From: Phycisphaerales bacterium
GTDB lineage: Bacteria > Planctomycetota > Phycisphaerae > Phycisphaerales > UBA1924
Assembly: GCA_020850415.1 (NCBI GenBank)
Contig: JADZER010000039.1
Span: 1 to 52,962 of the forward strand
Length of the DNA stretch: 52,962 bases
Direction: 5' to 3'
Position numbers and translations under genes: made by a program. The notes below the pieces were generated by a model. The model was not told the origin of the DNA, did not search any database, and worked only from the letters and a program-made list of their open reading frames with translations. Positions 1 through 7,661 of this stretch are shown one piece after another. Position 1 is the stretch's first letter. Each line of letters opens with the position of its first letter.

Positions 1-9
1 CGTTCGCGG

Positions 10-68
10 CGACGCTGGCCGCTGCTCCGGTCGGGGCTGCGCCCCTCCCTCCGCAACGGCCAGCGTCG
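10..68. repeat. Nested inverted repeat at the left edge
   Basis: A 12-bp arm (CGACGCTGGCCG, 10-21) is repeated in perfect inversion at 57-68. Inside it GGGGC-TGC-GCCCC (about 34-46) forms a second hairpin. The structure could be a terminator, a transposon or recombination end, or an RNA fold. Neighbouring sequence to the left is not available, so I cannot tell. Confidence 0.45.
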
Positions 69-154
69 GTCCCTATCCTTGAACCAAGACCCTCATAGAC
101 ACTGGTACAGAGAATGGGGGCAGGCCATGTCCGCGGGTCGGCTGCTCCCCGAGA

Positions 155-322
155 ATGGTGCCCCTACCCGCGGCGCCTGTCACGGCCGGCCAGGTGCCCG
201 GGCTCACCAGCATCCACAGCGTGGTGCACCGCGGGCCGCTGGTACCTGGTGGAGATCCTCCGCTCACCTTCGCCCGCCTGCACGCGGTGGCCTTCAACCT
301 GGGGGACGCATCGGAGGGTTGA
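155..322 (+). CDS. Possible 55-aa peptide, unrecognised
   Basis: The 349 bases left of the first clear gene hold one reading frame with protein-like composition: ATG at 155, stop at 320-322, 55 codons. The C-terminal half has ordinary hydrophobic/charged balance (ARLHAVAFNLGDASEG at the end). There is only a weak purine stretch before the ATG and I recognise no family. It could be the tail of an older gene or chance. Other frames here look like random open sequence. Confidence 0.22.
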   Translation: MVPLPAAPVTAGQVPGLTSIHSVVHRGPLVPGGDPPLTFARLHAVAFNLGDASEG

Positions 323-349
323 AGCCGGTGCGATCCCAATGCGCCCCGA

Positions 350-1438
350 TCAGCTTCGAGCGACCTCATCCCGCCTCACGACAATTTGTATCTCGGGCGT
401 CGGCAAGTGCCCTACCAGTGTGGTGAGCGGCTGCCGATGGCAAGCCTCGAACGCCTGGACTACGGGGCGAATGAACTCACGGTCAATCAGGGCGCCACCC
501 GCGAACTTCAGCGATTCTCCTCGCACACACGCGATCCACGCTCGGCCGTCCACTTGTCCATGGGCAAAGGGCTCGCCTCGCTCCTGACCGCGGACGAACG
601 CGTGCTCATCGGTGGCAACGAAGCCATACTCATCGAGCTTCTCCCATAGCGCCGGTAGGTTGGATCGAAACGAGACCGAGTCACATATTTCGAAGAGGAC
701 CACCCCTGCGGGGAGAAAGACGTCCGACCGATCGACCAGCCAAAGCTCCATCCCTGCGAGCAGCTTGTCTTCCGGTACATCGCCTAGAGACAGGAAGTGC
801 TCGAGGTAGCGCCCCGCTTCTGCCTTGTACCGCGCCACAGCACGCAGGTGATCAGGGCCGTCGGGCTGGTCGTTTGGCGCTACGAGGTACTGAACGAGCT
901 TGGAGCTGCCTTTGGTGGCATTCTGCACGATCTCGTGGAAGAGCGGCCCCTGCCGAGGGCTGGAGAGCCCGGGCTTGAACCTGATACCAAAGTCCAAGCG
1001 GGGGGTTAGTACCCGAGTGGTTTCGGAGTGTCGGAGGATCTGGGCGAGTATGTCGATCGGGATGGTGGCACCCAGGAGCGGCTCGGCGGAGTCGAGCACT
1101 CGCTGGGCTTCTTCGCCCACACGCTGTATGAGCCGGTAGCTCAGGCGGTTCGAGATTGCCTGCAGGGCCGAGGAATCGGTGCGTAGCGCCGCAGCAGACC
1201 GCTCCAGTAGGCACCGGTCTACCGACAAGTTGAGCGCCTCCGCCAGTGCAATAAGCCGGGCCGTGGGCATATTGGCCAAATCGCCATCTAGCGATCGGCG
1301 GAGAAGTCTCGGGTCGATCTCCAGGTCTTGCGCGATCCGTCGCACGAGGCTGTTGCCGCCTGCACTCTCGACATGCGCCTGTAGTTCCGCGAGTTTGAGA
1401 GCCCACCAGCCTAAAGTACGGTGTCTGGTAGCGTACAT
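350..1438 (-). CDS. HTH-like N-terminus protein of unknown function, 362 aa
   Basis: Not recognised as a named family. The frame runs to 1516, but that start would be TTG; I prefer the ATG at 1438 (another ATG is at 1483). Residues about 20-75 (SLVRRIAQDLEIDPRLLRRSL then TARLIALAEALNLSVD) look like a helix-turn-helix, suggesting DNA binding. The rest is a soluble alpha/beta-looking region of about 280 residues with no membrane segment or signal peptide. Upstream lies an inverted repeat (TGCAAAA/TTTTGCA) that could be its operator. It is transcribed leftward, away from the small gene at 1671. A regulator or an effector with a DNA-binding head are both possible. Confidence 0.7.
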   Translation of the reverse strand: MYATRHRTLGWWALKLAELQAHVESAGGNSLVRRIAQDLEIDPRLLRRSLDGDLANMPTARLIALAEALNLSVDRCLLERSAAALRTDSSALQAISNRLSYRLIQRVGEEAQRVLDSAEPLLGATIPIDILAQILRHSETTRVLTPRLDFGIRFKPGLSSPRQGPLFHEIVQNATKGSSKLVQYLVAPNDQPDGPDHLRAVARYKAEAGRYLEHFLSLGDVPEDKLLAGMELWLVDRSDVFLPAGVVLFEICDSVSFRSNLPALWEKLDEYGFVATDEHAFVRGQERGEPFAHGQVDGRAWIACVRGESLKFAGGALIDREFIRPVVQAFEACHRQPLTTLVGHLPTPEIQIVVRRDEVARS

Positions 1439-1529
1439 GCGCCCCGTCGAGGTATTTGGCAGTTTTGGCTCAATCCACGACATCTGTGGCCATCTATACG
1501 CGGATGGTCCCGACAAGTTGCCTCACATT

Positions 1530-1562
1530 TGCAAAAAAGCGGCGTTGTATGACCGTTTTGCA
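1530..1562. promoter_or_regulatory. Inverted repeat between divergent genes
   Basis: TGCAAAA at 1530-1536 is repeated inverted as TTTTGCA at 1556-1562 in the AT-richer gap between the leftward HTH-like gene and the rightward gene at 1671. The position and symmetry suit an operator. I cannot assign clear -35/-10 boxes. Confidence 0.3.
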
Positions 1563-1670
1563 CAGAAAAGATCTGATAACGGCAGATTTTGTACCGTCGC
1601 CGTGGGAACACCCTGAGCACCGAAGCGGATCGGGCTGAAAGCGCTCTCGTGGCGCCTCGGAGGATCAGGT

Positions 1671-1889
1671 ATGTTCACCTTGACCCGGACGCAGCAGATC
1701 CAGATCGCCCTGTTCGATCGACTGAAACGCGACGGTCTCCTCGACGACTCAGACCTCTCGAACCTGGCCCACCAAAGCGCAAACGCCTGGCTGGCGAAGG
1801 AGCTTGGGCGCAATCCCGATCTTTGCGAGCACAGCGCAGTCTGGCGCGCAGTGCAGGTTTTTCGGGCCAGCACCGTGGACGGTGCCTGA
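1671..1889 (+). CDS. Small hypothetical protein, 72 aa
   Basis: ATG at 1671 follows a good ribosome site (cggaggatcaggt). The product is a small, charged, mostly helical soluble protein (TRTQQIQIALFDRLKRDGLL near the start, LAKELGRNPDLCEHSAVWRAV later) with no signal or membrane segment. It is not recognised. It converges with the small gene ending at 1894, with 4 bases between the two stops. Confidence 0.55.
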   Translation: MFTLTRTQQIQIALFDRLKRDGLLDDSDLSNLAHQSANAWLAKELGRNPDLCEHSAVWRAVQVFRASTVDGA

Positions 1890-1893
1890 GAAC

Positions 1894-2199
1894 TCAGCCA
1901 TTGCTAGGGGCGGGCTGGGCTCCACTCTCCTGGTCCAGTTCCCGCAGCCGAATCGTGAGTTCGCGCAGCTGCAACTGATCAAGCCCACGAATGGCGGTTC
2001 GATACGCGGCGGCCCACTTGTTCTCGTCAACCCCAGTCTCAGTGGAGCATCGACCGAGCTCGGCCAGCAGCGCCTTGATTCTCGAATCGACCTGGGTGTT
2101 CGCTTCTGGTGTCAACACCGGCCTGGGCAACGAATTGCACGCCTGCATGAACCGCTCGTACTCGCGCCAGGCTGGTTCGATATCCTGTTCAGCATCCAT
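1894..2199 (-). CDS. Small acidic helical protein, 101 aa
   Basis: The ATG at 2199 is chosen over the upstream in-frame ATG at 2262 because GGAGGAG lies a few bases before it. The product is acidic and helical (AEQDIEPAWREYERFMQAC, then RELTIRLRELDQ at the end), probably cytoplasmic and a helical bundle. A consensus-like promoter sits just upstream at 2230-2258, so the gene seems to be expressed alone. No family is recognised. Confidence 0.6.
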   Translation of the reverse strand: MDAEQDIEPAWREYERFMQACNSLPRPVLTPEANTQVDSRIKALLAELGRCSTETGVDENKWAAAYRTAIRGLDQLQLRELTIRLRELDQESGAQPAPSNG

Positions 2200-2229
2200 G
2201 GGCTCCTCCGTCGCTTGTATTGCGGGCCC

Positions 2230-2258
2230 AGAGTAAGGGAAATGTTCGGGCTTGTCAA
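2230..2258 (-). promoter_or_regulatory. Sigma-70-type promoter for the 101-aa gene
   Basis: On the minus strand TTGACA (2258-2253) is followed after 17 bases by TACTCT (2235-2230), which places the transcript start about 25 bases before the ATG at 2199. The perfect -35 box and 17-bp spacing match three other promoters in this window, at 32107, 33804 and 48907. Confidence 0.55.
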
Positions 2259-2391
2259 GCATGGTGTGTCTCTTATCCGTGTACGGGCGTTCTTGCCTCG
2301 CGTATCCGCCTCAAGCGATGAAAATGCACCTGCGGACATCCCGCCAGAGGTTATCGACCCCATCCTGACTCCCGCCGTAGTCCAAAATTTC

Positions 2392-2413
2392 GCCCCTCCC
2401 GCGGGGGAGGGGC
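2392..2413 (-). terminator. Hairpin terminator candidate downstream of the Pycsar-like operon
   Basis: GCCCCTCCC (2392-2400), loop GCGG, then GGGAGGGGC (2405-2413) form a perfect 9-bp stem. Read leftward it is followed by GAAATTTT, a short T run. It lies about 310 bases past the end of the effector gene at 2723 and could terminate that operon. The rest of 2259-2722 shows no convincing gene. It holds a 14-bp palindrome (GGAGCGGCCGCTCC, 2649-2662). Confidence 0.4.
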
Positions 2414-2722
2414 CGGGTGTCAGCACGACAGGTGCGTCGGCCGGGGTTTGGGGAAAGGGCTCTGGAGCAACCGGGGGTGCATCCGTTGAGTCCTTGCGTG
2501 TTTCTCGACGAAAACCAACCACCGGACGCACGATATGCACTCAAGTCGCTGTTGATCGCCGGGTCTATACCGACGCCCACTCCGTCCGACCGAACAGAGC
2601 GATTGGGCTTTGAGGGCCTGCGGCCGAGTTCGAATCCGGCTGGCCGCGGGAGCGGCCGCTCCTCCCCCGTCAGGCACGAGCAGCTCGGTCATGGGACCTT
2701 TCATCGCCACGCGGCGATCGCC

Positions 2723-3655
2723 TCAACAGTGCTCCATACGCGTTGACACGACGCCCAGGCGCTCGATCACGCGACGCACATCATCCACGGCCGACCCAAC
2801 GGCGTGTTCCAGCGGCCCCCCGCTTGGGTTCCTGTATCTGATGGGAGGAACCCCTGTCAAGTCCGAGGGCAGCTTCAGGTCGAGGGAGTCGTCCGTGATC
2901 AGCAGCACCCGTTCCTTGCCCAACGCCCCGATGAAGAGCCCGATCTCAAACACGATGTTGTCGCGTGGGGCGTCGTGGTCCACTCCTCGCGAGGCGACCC
3001 GATCATCCGCGCCCAGCACCAGGAGCGCGAAATCGGCCCGGCGGCTCTCGGACACGAGATCGTCGATGGGCGTCCGAGACGGTCCGAAGATCCCGCCCTG
3101 CTCCCACAGATGCACCTCGTAATTGTCATACTTGAGCCCGCTTCGGATGGCGCGAGCTGCCGGGAGGCCCTCGACCGACGACCCCACGAAGAGCGCCGGG
3201 CGATTGTTGGGCGCCAGATGGAATCGATTCCGTTCTCGCAACCGCTCGCACGCGAGGAGGGCCATACGGGCCCACACCTCCGGGTGCTTCTCGCCGATCG
3301 CGAGCAGGAGCGCCCGCGGCACCCGGAGAGTGACAGTCTCACCCTTCGCGACAACGGTGGCCGACCTTGGGGAAGCCGGGTCCATCGCGGCCATCTCGCC
3401 CACCACCGTGCCCTTGCTCCTGGTCGCGACATGCTGCCCGGAGACCAGGACATCCACAGCGCCGGTCAGCAGACAGAACAGGACTTGGTCGCCGCCACCC
3501 TGTTCCATGAGGCGCTGGCCATCGGCAAACGGCACGAGTTCCCCGCCGGCGGCCAGCGATCCCGCGATCTCTTGGCAGTTACGGACGATCGGCTGGGCCA
3601 GGAGCACCTCGATGAGGGCGTTGCGACCCGCCGGCCCCGTGAAACGGTCTATCAC
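2723..3655 (-). CDS. Pycsar effector: cNMP-binding domain fused to TIR-like domain (PycTIR-like)
   Basis: The predicted effector binds a cyclic nucleotide and switches on a TIR-type NADase. Start: GTG at 3655, six bases after AAAGGAG and overlapping the upstream stop as GTGA; the frame upstream of it is non-coding. Length is 310 aa. Residues 15-140 are a CRP-type cyclic-nucleotide-binding fold whose phosphate cassette is visible (VVGEMAAMD at 84-92, RSATVV at 97-102). Residues 153-275 are a TIR-like nucleotide-binding domain of the kind found in CBASS and Pycsar effectors: PALFVGSSVEG opening strand, and RDNIVFEIGLFIGAL with the likely catalytic Glu237. In Pycsar, cCMP or cUMP made by the partner cyclase activates TIR-driven NAD+ loss and abortive infection. 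The domain order and operon strongly support this; the actual ligand is inferred. Confidence 0.85.
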   Translation of the reverse strand: MIDRFTGPAGRNALIEVLLAQPIVRNCQEIAGSLAAGGELVPFADGQRLMEQGGGDQVLFCLLTGAVDVLVSGQHVATRSKGTVVGEMAAMDPASPRSATVVAKGETVTLRVPRALLLAIGEKHPEVWARMALLACERLRERNRFHLAPNNRPALFVGSSVEGLPAARAIRSGLKYDNYEVHLWEQGGIFGPSRTPIDDLVSESRRADFALLVLGADDRVASRGVDHDAPRDNIVFEIGLFIGALGKERVLLITDDSLDLKLPSDLTGVPPIRYRNPSGGPLEHAVGSAVDDVRRVIERLGVVSTRMEHC

Positions 3656-4158
3656 CGGCCACTCCTTTGCTGCCGCGGTGCTCGTACCGGGGCTCTGCGT
3701 TTCTCCGCCTGGTACTCCTTGACCCCCGCGCGGCCGTGGCCCCAGGCGGACCACTCCGGAAGCCACTGGTCGAGGCCTTCGAGATGGGCCTGGTAGTGCC
3801 TGGACACCAGGGAGCTCACCCCCGACAGGAGCCAATCAACCCCCTCGTCCATGATCGAGCGCACGGGCTTGCCGCGGATGCCCATCGCTTCACGCCATTC
3901 CTCGGGCAGAACCCAGCACATGGGCGGGAGGTTGTGCCAGTCGGGCCCCGTCCGCATCCAGGGGGCGTGGCACCACGCGGTCGGCGGCGAACGCTTGAGA
4001 TCTCGGAACAGCAGGGGGACCGCTATCTCGATCGGGACAATCACCGGACCGGCGTCCAGCTTGCCGACGAGCCGGAAGCACTTCTTCTCGGTCGAGAGTG
4101 CCGGAAGGGGTACGAGCCTCGAGGCGACCATGTTGGTGAACTTGAGGGATCGGCTCAT
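3652..4158 (-). CDS. E2 ubiquitin-conjugating-like protein inside the Pycsar-like operon
   Basis: A 168-aa protein overlapping both neighbours by 4 nt (ATGA at its start, GTGA at its end). Residues 26-60 read as an E2 beta-meander (KCFRLVGKLDAG, then VPIEIAVPLLF). Next comes a His-Pro element (WCHAPWM, 62-68) and WHNLPPMCWVLPEEW at 74-88, which carries Cys81 where an E2 has its active-site cysteine. A C-terminal helical tail with WLLSGVSSLVSRHY and a Trp-rich end follows. The pattern H-x-P ... C-x-x-L-P-x-E-W resembles bacterial E2 proteins of type II CBASS, which attach or regulate the signalling enzyme. Here the partner would be a cyclase instead of a CD-NTase. The E2 assignment is by motif and predicted strand order only; divergent small effectors remain an alternative. 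Confidence 0.7.
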   Translation of the reverse strand: MSRSLKFTNMVASRLVPLPALSTEKKCFRLVGKLDAGPVIVPIEIAVPLLFRDLKRSPPTAWCHAPWMRTGPDWHNLPPMCWVLPEEWREAMGIRGKPVRSIMDEGVDWLLSGVSSLVSRHYQAHLEGLDQWLPEWSAWGHGRAGVKEYQAEKRRAPVRAPRQQRSGR

Positions 4159-5615
4159 GGGCAGTAGGGCCGGCTCGGGATCGGGAGTCTGCTTCCCCCG
4201 GCCCCGGTCACGACGATGTGCGCGACGGAGGCGGCCTTCCGTGTGCGAGCCCGAAGCAGCGCCTCCTTGGACGCCACCCGGTAGAGTGTCGAGTTCTCGT
4301 GCCGGACCGTGACACCGCGCTCGAACCGGTCCTTGTAGTTCTCGGCCAGGCGATCCCAGTCTGGTTCATACAGCACCACTTCTGAGCACTTCGGGTTGAT
4401 GTCTCCGAACGCCTGGGCGCTCCTGCCAAACCCCTCCCCGGCGCCCACAAGGAACCGCCTGCTGCCCACCTCGATCCCGCCCAGGTACACATTGCCGCCG
4501 GAATTTCCGTGGACCCTCCCGCCGGCGATGCCGTGTGCCCAGCCCCGGAAGCCGCCGGCCGCGGTCGCGTCTTCGAGGTACTTCTCGAAGTCAAGCGACA
4601 GCTCCACGAGCCGCGTCGGGACCGCCTCCTGGTAGGCTGCGTTGGTCGGGAACACACAGGCCACCGTGAAGTTGTCGCCGGCCCACGGCAGCTGCACCAG
4701 CAACTCGGATGTCCCGCTGGCGGTGAACCCCGCGGCCGCGTCCATGATCGTGGCGAACTGGGCCGCGAGCTGGGCCAGGGCGTGTTGGTCGCCGAAGCAC
4801 GATTCGACCCGGGAGGTGAACCCGTCCAGATCGGTGCGCAGCACCCAGCCGTAGTAGGTGTTGGGCCGGTCGACCTTGGGAGATGCCGGCGTCCCGCGCG
4901 GTCCGAGCGGTGCGGCGTCCGCCTGGACCATCTGCCGGCCCACGCGATAGTCAAGATCCATGCTCGCCCCGCGAACCTCTTCGCCGAGCGCTGCCGGGCC
5001 TGCCACCATGCCCGTGAGCCGGTCGAGGCTCTCGTGCATCCACCGTCCTGTTTCAGGGTGGCGGACGCCGATACAGAACCGCCGCAGCGCCCTGCGATCC
5101 TCGGGCAGCTCCAGCTGGGAATAGAGGTACTTCGCCGGGCGGTTGGCTGCGTCTCCCAGACAGACCCAGGAATCATCCCCATGCACCCCGCGCCCACGGA
5201 CAACGAGGGTGTGGCCGGCGTCGAGCGTCAGGCGCCAGCCGTCCACCCGCATCCCGGGTTCGTTGAAGATCTCTCGGAATACCTGATGGAGATCCGCGGC
5301 GAAGCTCAGCCCTCGGCTGGTGCCGGGTTGGCCGATCGGCAAGCCCACATGGAGCATCGACCCCTGGACCTCAAGCAGGAAGCCGTCATAGGCCGCGGCC
5401 AGGCGGTGGGCTCCCATGGCGCCCCGCGCAACCGAGCGGAGGAACCCGCGCCCGTCCTCCGCGGTGCGCGCATTCTCGAACTGCGGCTTGAAATCCAGCT
5501 TGATGTAGATATGCTCCAATCCGAGCGGCAGGAAACGGAACGAGTCACTCGATCCGAAAGCCCGCCCGAGATCTCCGACATCGAGCGCCCGTTCCACCAG
5601 CAGCCTGTTTGCCAT
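4155..5615 (-). CDS. Class III nucleotide cyclase, PycC-like (Pycsar)
   Basis: 486 aa; ATG at 5615 follows GGAG by seven bases, while the longer frame to 5717 lacks such a site. The C-terminal half is a class III cyclase: YYGWVLRTDLDGFTSRV (residues 254-270) with the metal-binding Asp262/Asp264, PWAGDNFTVACVF with the second metal Asp314, and a closing HGIAGGRVHG ... GRSAQAF segment. The N-terminal 230 residues look like a second, degenerate cyclase fold (GSMLHVGLP, then RLTLDAGHTLVVRG and CLGDAANRPAKYLY). In Pycsar such cyclases make cCMP or cUMP on phage infection. Adenylate or guanylate cyclase activity cannot be excluded from sequence. What points to Pycsar is the downstream cNMP-TIR effector. 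It is the first gene of a three-gene overlapping operon. Confidence 0.83.
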   Translation of the reverse strand: MANRLLVERALDVGDLGRAFGSSDSFRFLPLGLEHIYIKLDFKPQFENARTAEDGRGFLRSVARGAMGAHRLAAAYDGFLLEVQGSMLHVGLPIGQPGTSRGLSFAADLHQVFREIFNEPGMRVDGWRLTLDAGHTLVVRGRGVHGDDSWVCLGDAANRPAKYLYSQLELPEDRRALRRFCIGVRHPETGRWMHESLDRLTGMVAGPAALGEEVRGASMDLDYRVGRQMVQADAAPLGPRGTPASPKVDRPNTYYGWVLRTDLDGFTSRVESCFGDQHALAQLAAQFATIMDAAAGFTASGTSELLVQLPWAGDNFTVACVFPTNAAYQEAVPTRLVELSLDFEKYLEDATAAGGFRGWAHGIAGGRVHGNSGGNVYLGGIEVGSRRFLVGAGEGFGRSAQAFGDINPKCSEVVLYEPDWDRLAENYKDRFERGVTVRHENSTLYRVASKEALLRARTRKAASVAHIVVTGAGGSRLPIPSRPYCP

Positions 5616-5771
5616 CCTTAGTCTCCGCGATTGATGTAATCGGGAGCGGCTGCAAGCACGGTGCCAGTGGCGTGCGCACCAAGCCAGTTGGTTCCGGGCT
5701 CGATCGAGCGGTCTCAATGATGGCGGGTGGCAGGCGGTGATCGTGGGCTGTCAGAATGGCAGTCGAAACCG

Positions 5772-6650
5772 TCAGGGCCCGGCTCGCTCCCCGAGGATCC
5801 ACTCCGCCGCCCTCTGCCCAGCTCCGGCCGCATGGACCACCAGCTTCTTGTCGCTGGTGAGCTGCTTGCGCCATCCGTCGATGTAGGCCGCCGATTGATC
5901 GACGGTCTCGGGGCTGATCCCCGCGGCCGCGGCCAGGAACGCGGCCCCCATCTCGGCGACGAGCTCTTCTTTCGAGTAGTCCGGCGAACCGAACGCAGGC
6001 GGGCTGGATTCAAGCCCCCGGTCCAGCCGCGACGGGTGGCCCGTCGAGTGGGCCAGCTCGTGGAACAGGGTCAGGTAGTAGGACTCGGGGTCCACGAACC
6101 GCCCCGGCTCGGGGATCTTCACCATGTCGGCCCCGGGCCGGTAGAAGGCCCTCCCTCCCCCGTGCTCGATCCTCGGCCCGCCGGCGTAGCCGGCGACGAT
6201 GCTCGCCGCCGCCCCGATCGGCTCGAACACGCCGGCCTGGCTCTCAGGTTCCGGTGCGCCCGGGGCCTCGATCTCCTCGCACTGCTCGGCGTTGAACACG
6301 GTGTAGCGGCGCAGCACCGGGATGGAGATATCCGCGCCGCTCTCGCGGTCCTGCGTGGCGTGCTGCTTCCAGAAGATGACCAGGGTGCCCTTCTCCCCCT
6401 TGCGGATGTGCCCGCCTTTCTGCCTGGCTTGGCGGAAGGTCAGCCAGTAGGGCGAGGCGTAGCCCTCGGCCCAGGCGGTCACGGCGAGCAGGAACACATT
6501 GATCCCGCGGTAGTGCCTGCCGGACTCGAGGTTGGTGGGCCACTCGCCGCTCCCCCCGCGCCCACGGATCGGCTGGCGCCAGGGGACAGTCCCCTGCTCC
6601 AGCAGTTCGATGATGCGGTCGGTGACCGCCTGGTAGATGTCTAGCGCCAC
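5772..6650 (-). CDS. ardC: ArdC-type antirestriction protein
   Basis: 292 aa, GTG start at 6650. The N-terminal part (DIYQAVTDRIIELLEQGTVP, then the W-containing TNLESGRHYRGIN stretch and GHIRKGEKGTLVIFW) is the ArdC single-strand DNA-binding domain. The C-terminal half is a zincin-like domain with HELAHSTGH and a later Glu-rich EELVAEMGAAFL helix. ArdC binds incoming single-stranded DNA during conjugation and protects it from restriction, so it suits an early-entry gene of a mobile element. It lies 156 bases upstream of the cyclase operon on the same strand and may share transcription with it, although the gap is long. Length and domain order are normal for the family. Confidence 0.9.
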   Translation of the reverse strand: MALDIYQAVTDRIIELLEQGTVPWRQPIRGRGGSGEWPTNLESGRHYRGINVFLLAVTAWAEGYASPYWLTFRQARQKGGHIRKGEKGTLVIFWKQHATQDRESGADISIPVLRRYTVFNAEQCEEIEAPGAPEPESQAGVFEPIGAAASIVAGYAGGPRIEHGGGRAFYRPGADMVKIPEPGRFVDPESYYLTLFHELAHSTGHPSRLDRGLESSPPAFGSPDYSKEELVAEMGAAFLAAAAGISPETVDQSAAYIDGWRKQLTSDKKLVVHAAGAGQRAAEWILGERAGP

Positions 6651-7105
6651 CGGGCCCTACCCGGGTTGGTGGGCCGCTCGGGCTTGCCTGGCTTGCATGC
6701 GTCCTCCGGATGTTGCGATCGGCGGCGGCCAGCGTGCCACAGCCCGGGGATCTCGGTCAAGCCGCTCGGGTTGTGCGCCGAACGGTGGATGCCGCTCGCC
6801 AAGCGGTCCGGTGGGGCCGAACCACGCGGCGTGCGGGCCTCCGCGCCCCCGGCCCCAGGATGGTCCTCGCTGCCGGCCGCGGGTTCCGGGGCATGCGTTC
6901 GTGTTCAGGGGCCGGCTGTTCTCCTCGTGGTGTGTTGACCTTCCCGATGCATCCTGGCGATCGCCGCCCCCTGGTCAAGGGGCCGTGTTGTCGGCCCCTC
7001 CCTTCGGTCGGTTCCTCCGGCCCGCACCAACCCCTTGACCCGGCGGCTCGGCACGATCGCCTTCCGGCGTGCATCGGTCAACCAACCACGAAAGGAGAAC
7101 CACCG
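6651..7105. other. 455-bp gap without a supported gene
   Basis: Open frames cross this stretch on both strands, but they are proline/arginine/glycine rich, lack ribosome sites and run into the real gene at 7106 in the wrong register. It probably holds the divergent promoters of ardC (left) and the 85-aa gene (right). I see no clear -35/-10 pair. Confidence 0.5.
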
Positions 7106-7363
7106 ATGAACACCAAGAACGCCAACCACCCCGTAGACACCCTCCGCGACGGCAGCCTGAAGGCCACGATCTGGAGGAACGAGGGCGAGAAGGGCCCCCA
7201 CTACAGCGTCAGCATCACCCGGACCTGGCGGGACGAGCAGGGCGACTACCACGACAGCGACAGCTTCGCGGGCAGCGAGCTCCTGCGGATCGCCCGGCTG
7301 GCCAACATCGCCTACGACGAGATCGTCATCCACCGGGAGAACGACCGCAAGCAGCAGGCGTAA
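7106..7363 (+). CDS. Conserved small mobile-element protein, 85 aa
   Basis: ATG at 7106 follows AAAGGAG by eight bases. The core (LKATIWRNEGEKGPHYSVSI, then SFAGSELLRIARLANIAYD) is of a type I know as unnamed small proteins recurring beside plasmid and ICE genes in many bacteria. It reads as a few antiparallel strands followed by a helix, perhaps nucleic-acid binding. It stands between ardC and the mobilisation block and is followed by a strong hairpin, so it is probably a one-gene unit. The function is unknown. Confidence 0.75.
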   Translation: MNTKNANHPVDTLRDGSLKATIWRNEGEKGPHYSVSITRTWRDEQGDYHDSDSFAGSELLRIARLANIAYDEIVIHRENDRKQQA

Positions 7364-7370
7364 CGACCAG

Positions 7371-7394
7371 GCCCGCCCCCGGGAGGGGGCGGGC
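7371..7394 (+). terminator. Strong GC hairpin after the 85-aa gene
   Basis: GCCCGCCCCC (7371-7380), loop GGGA, GGGGGCGGGC (7385-7394): a perfect 10-bp stem eight bases past the stop codon. There is no U tract (TCTGTGTC follows), so it is either an imperfect intrinsic terminator or a 3'-end stabiliser. Confidence 0.55.
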
Positions 7395-7454
7395 TCTGTG
7401 TCTCCCAGTGGCTTGGTTGGTGCCGCGGCACCTTGTGGGCGTCGCGATCACGCC

Positions 7455-7661
7455 TCATGGCGACTCCACCGGGGTCATCGATCGAGCCAAGGCGTGCCGA
7501 TTCACCTCGATGACGCTCAGGCCCATCCAGATCAAGCCGATTACTGCCACGAGGGCGACTACCGCCAACGCTGAGCCGCGAATGGTAATGCTGAAGCCCA
7601 TGCTCCTGAGTTCAGCCCGGGTCGTCTCGCTCTGCTCGAGATTCGAGGGAGTGTGCACCAT
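7455..7661 (-). CDS. Small single-pass membrane protein, 68 aa
   Basis: ATG at 7661 overlaps the upstream stop codon as TGATG, so it should be translationally coupled to the sigma-like gene. The protein has an N-terminal polar part (HTPSNLEQSETTRAELRSMG) and one hydrophobic segment (ALAVVALVAVIGLIWMGLSV, about residues 31-50), then a short basic tail. A small membrane partner directly behind a sigma-like gene could be an anti-sigma-type anchor, but it has no recognisable anti-sigma motif, so this is only a guess. Confidence 0.5.
   Translation of the reverse strand: MVHTPSNLEQSETTRAELRSMGFSITIRGSALAVVALVAVIGLIWMGLSVIEVNRHALARSMTPVESP

Noticed and set aside
1804..2613. 269-codon plus-strand frame
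   Set aside because: Overlaps the better-supported 101-aa gene and its promoter on the minus strand and contains the operon terminator hairpin.
2610..2660. tRNA-like T arm (GTTCGAATCC)
   Set aside because: The flanking bases do not form a 5-bp T stem, and there is no anticodon arm, D arm or acceptor stem; chance resemblance.
2649..2662. 14-bp palindrome GGAGCGGCCGCTCC as operator
   Set aside because: Such GC-only palindromes are common in DNA of this composition and no promoter lies beside it.
6710..7105. In-frame extension upstream of the 85-aa gene
   Set aside because: Composition is random-like; AAAGGAG and ATG at 7106 define the start.
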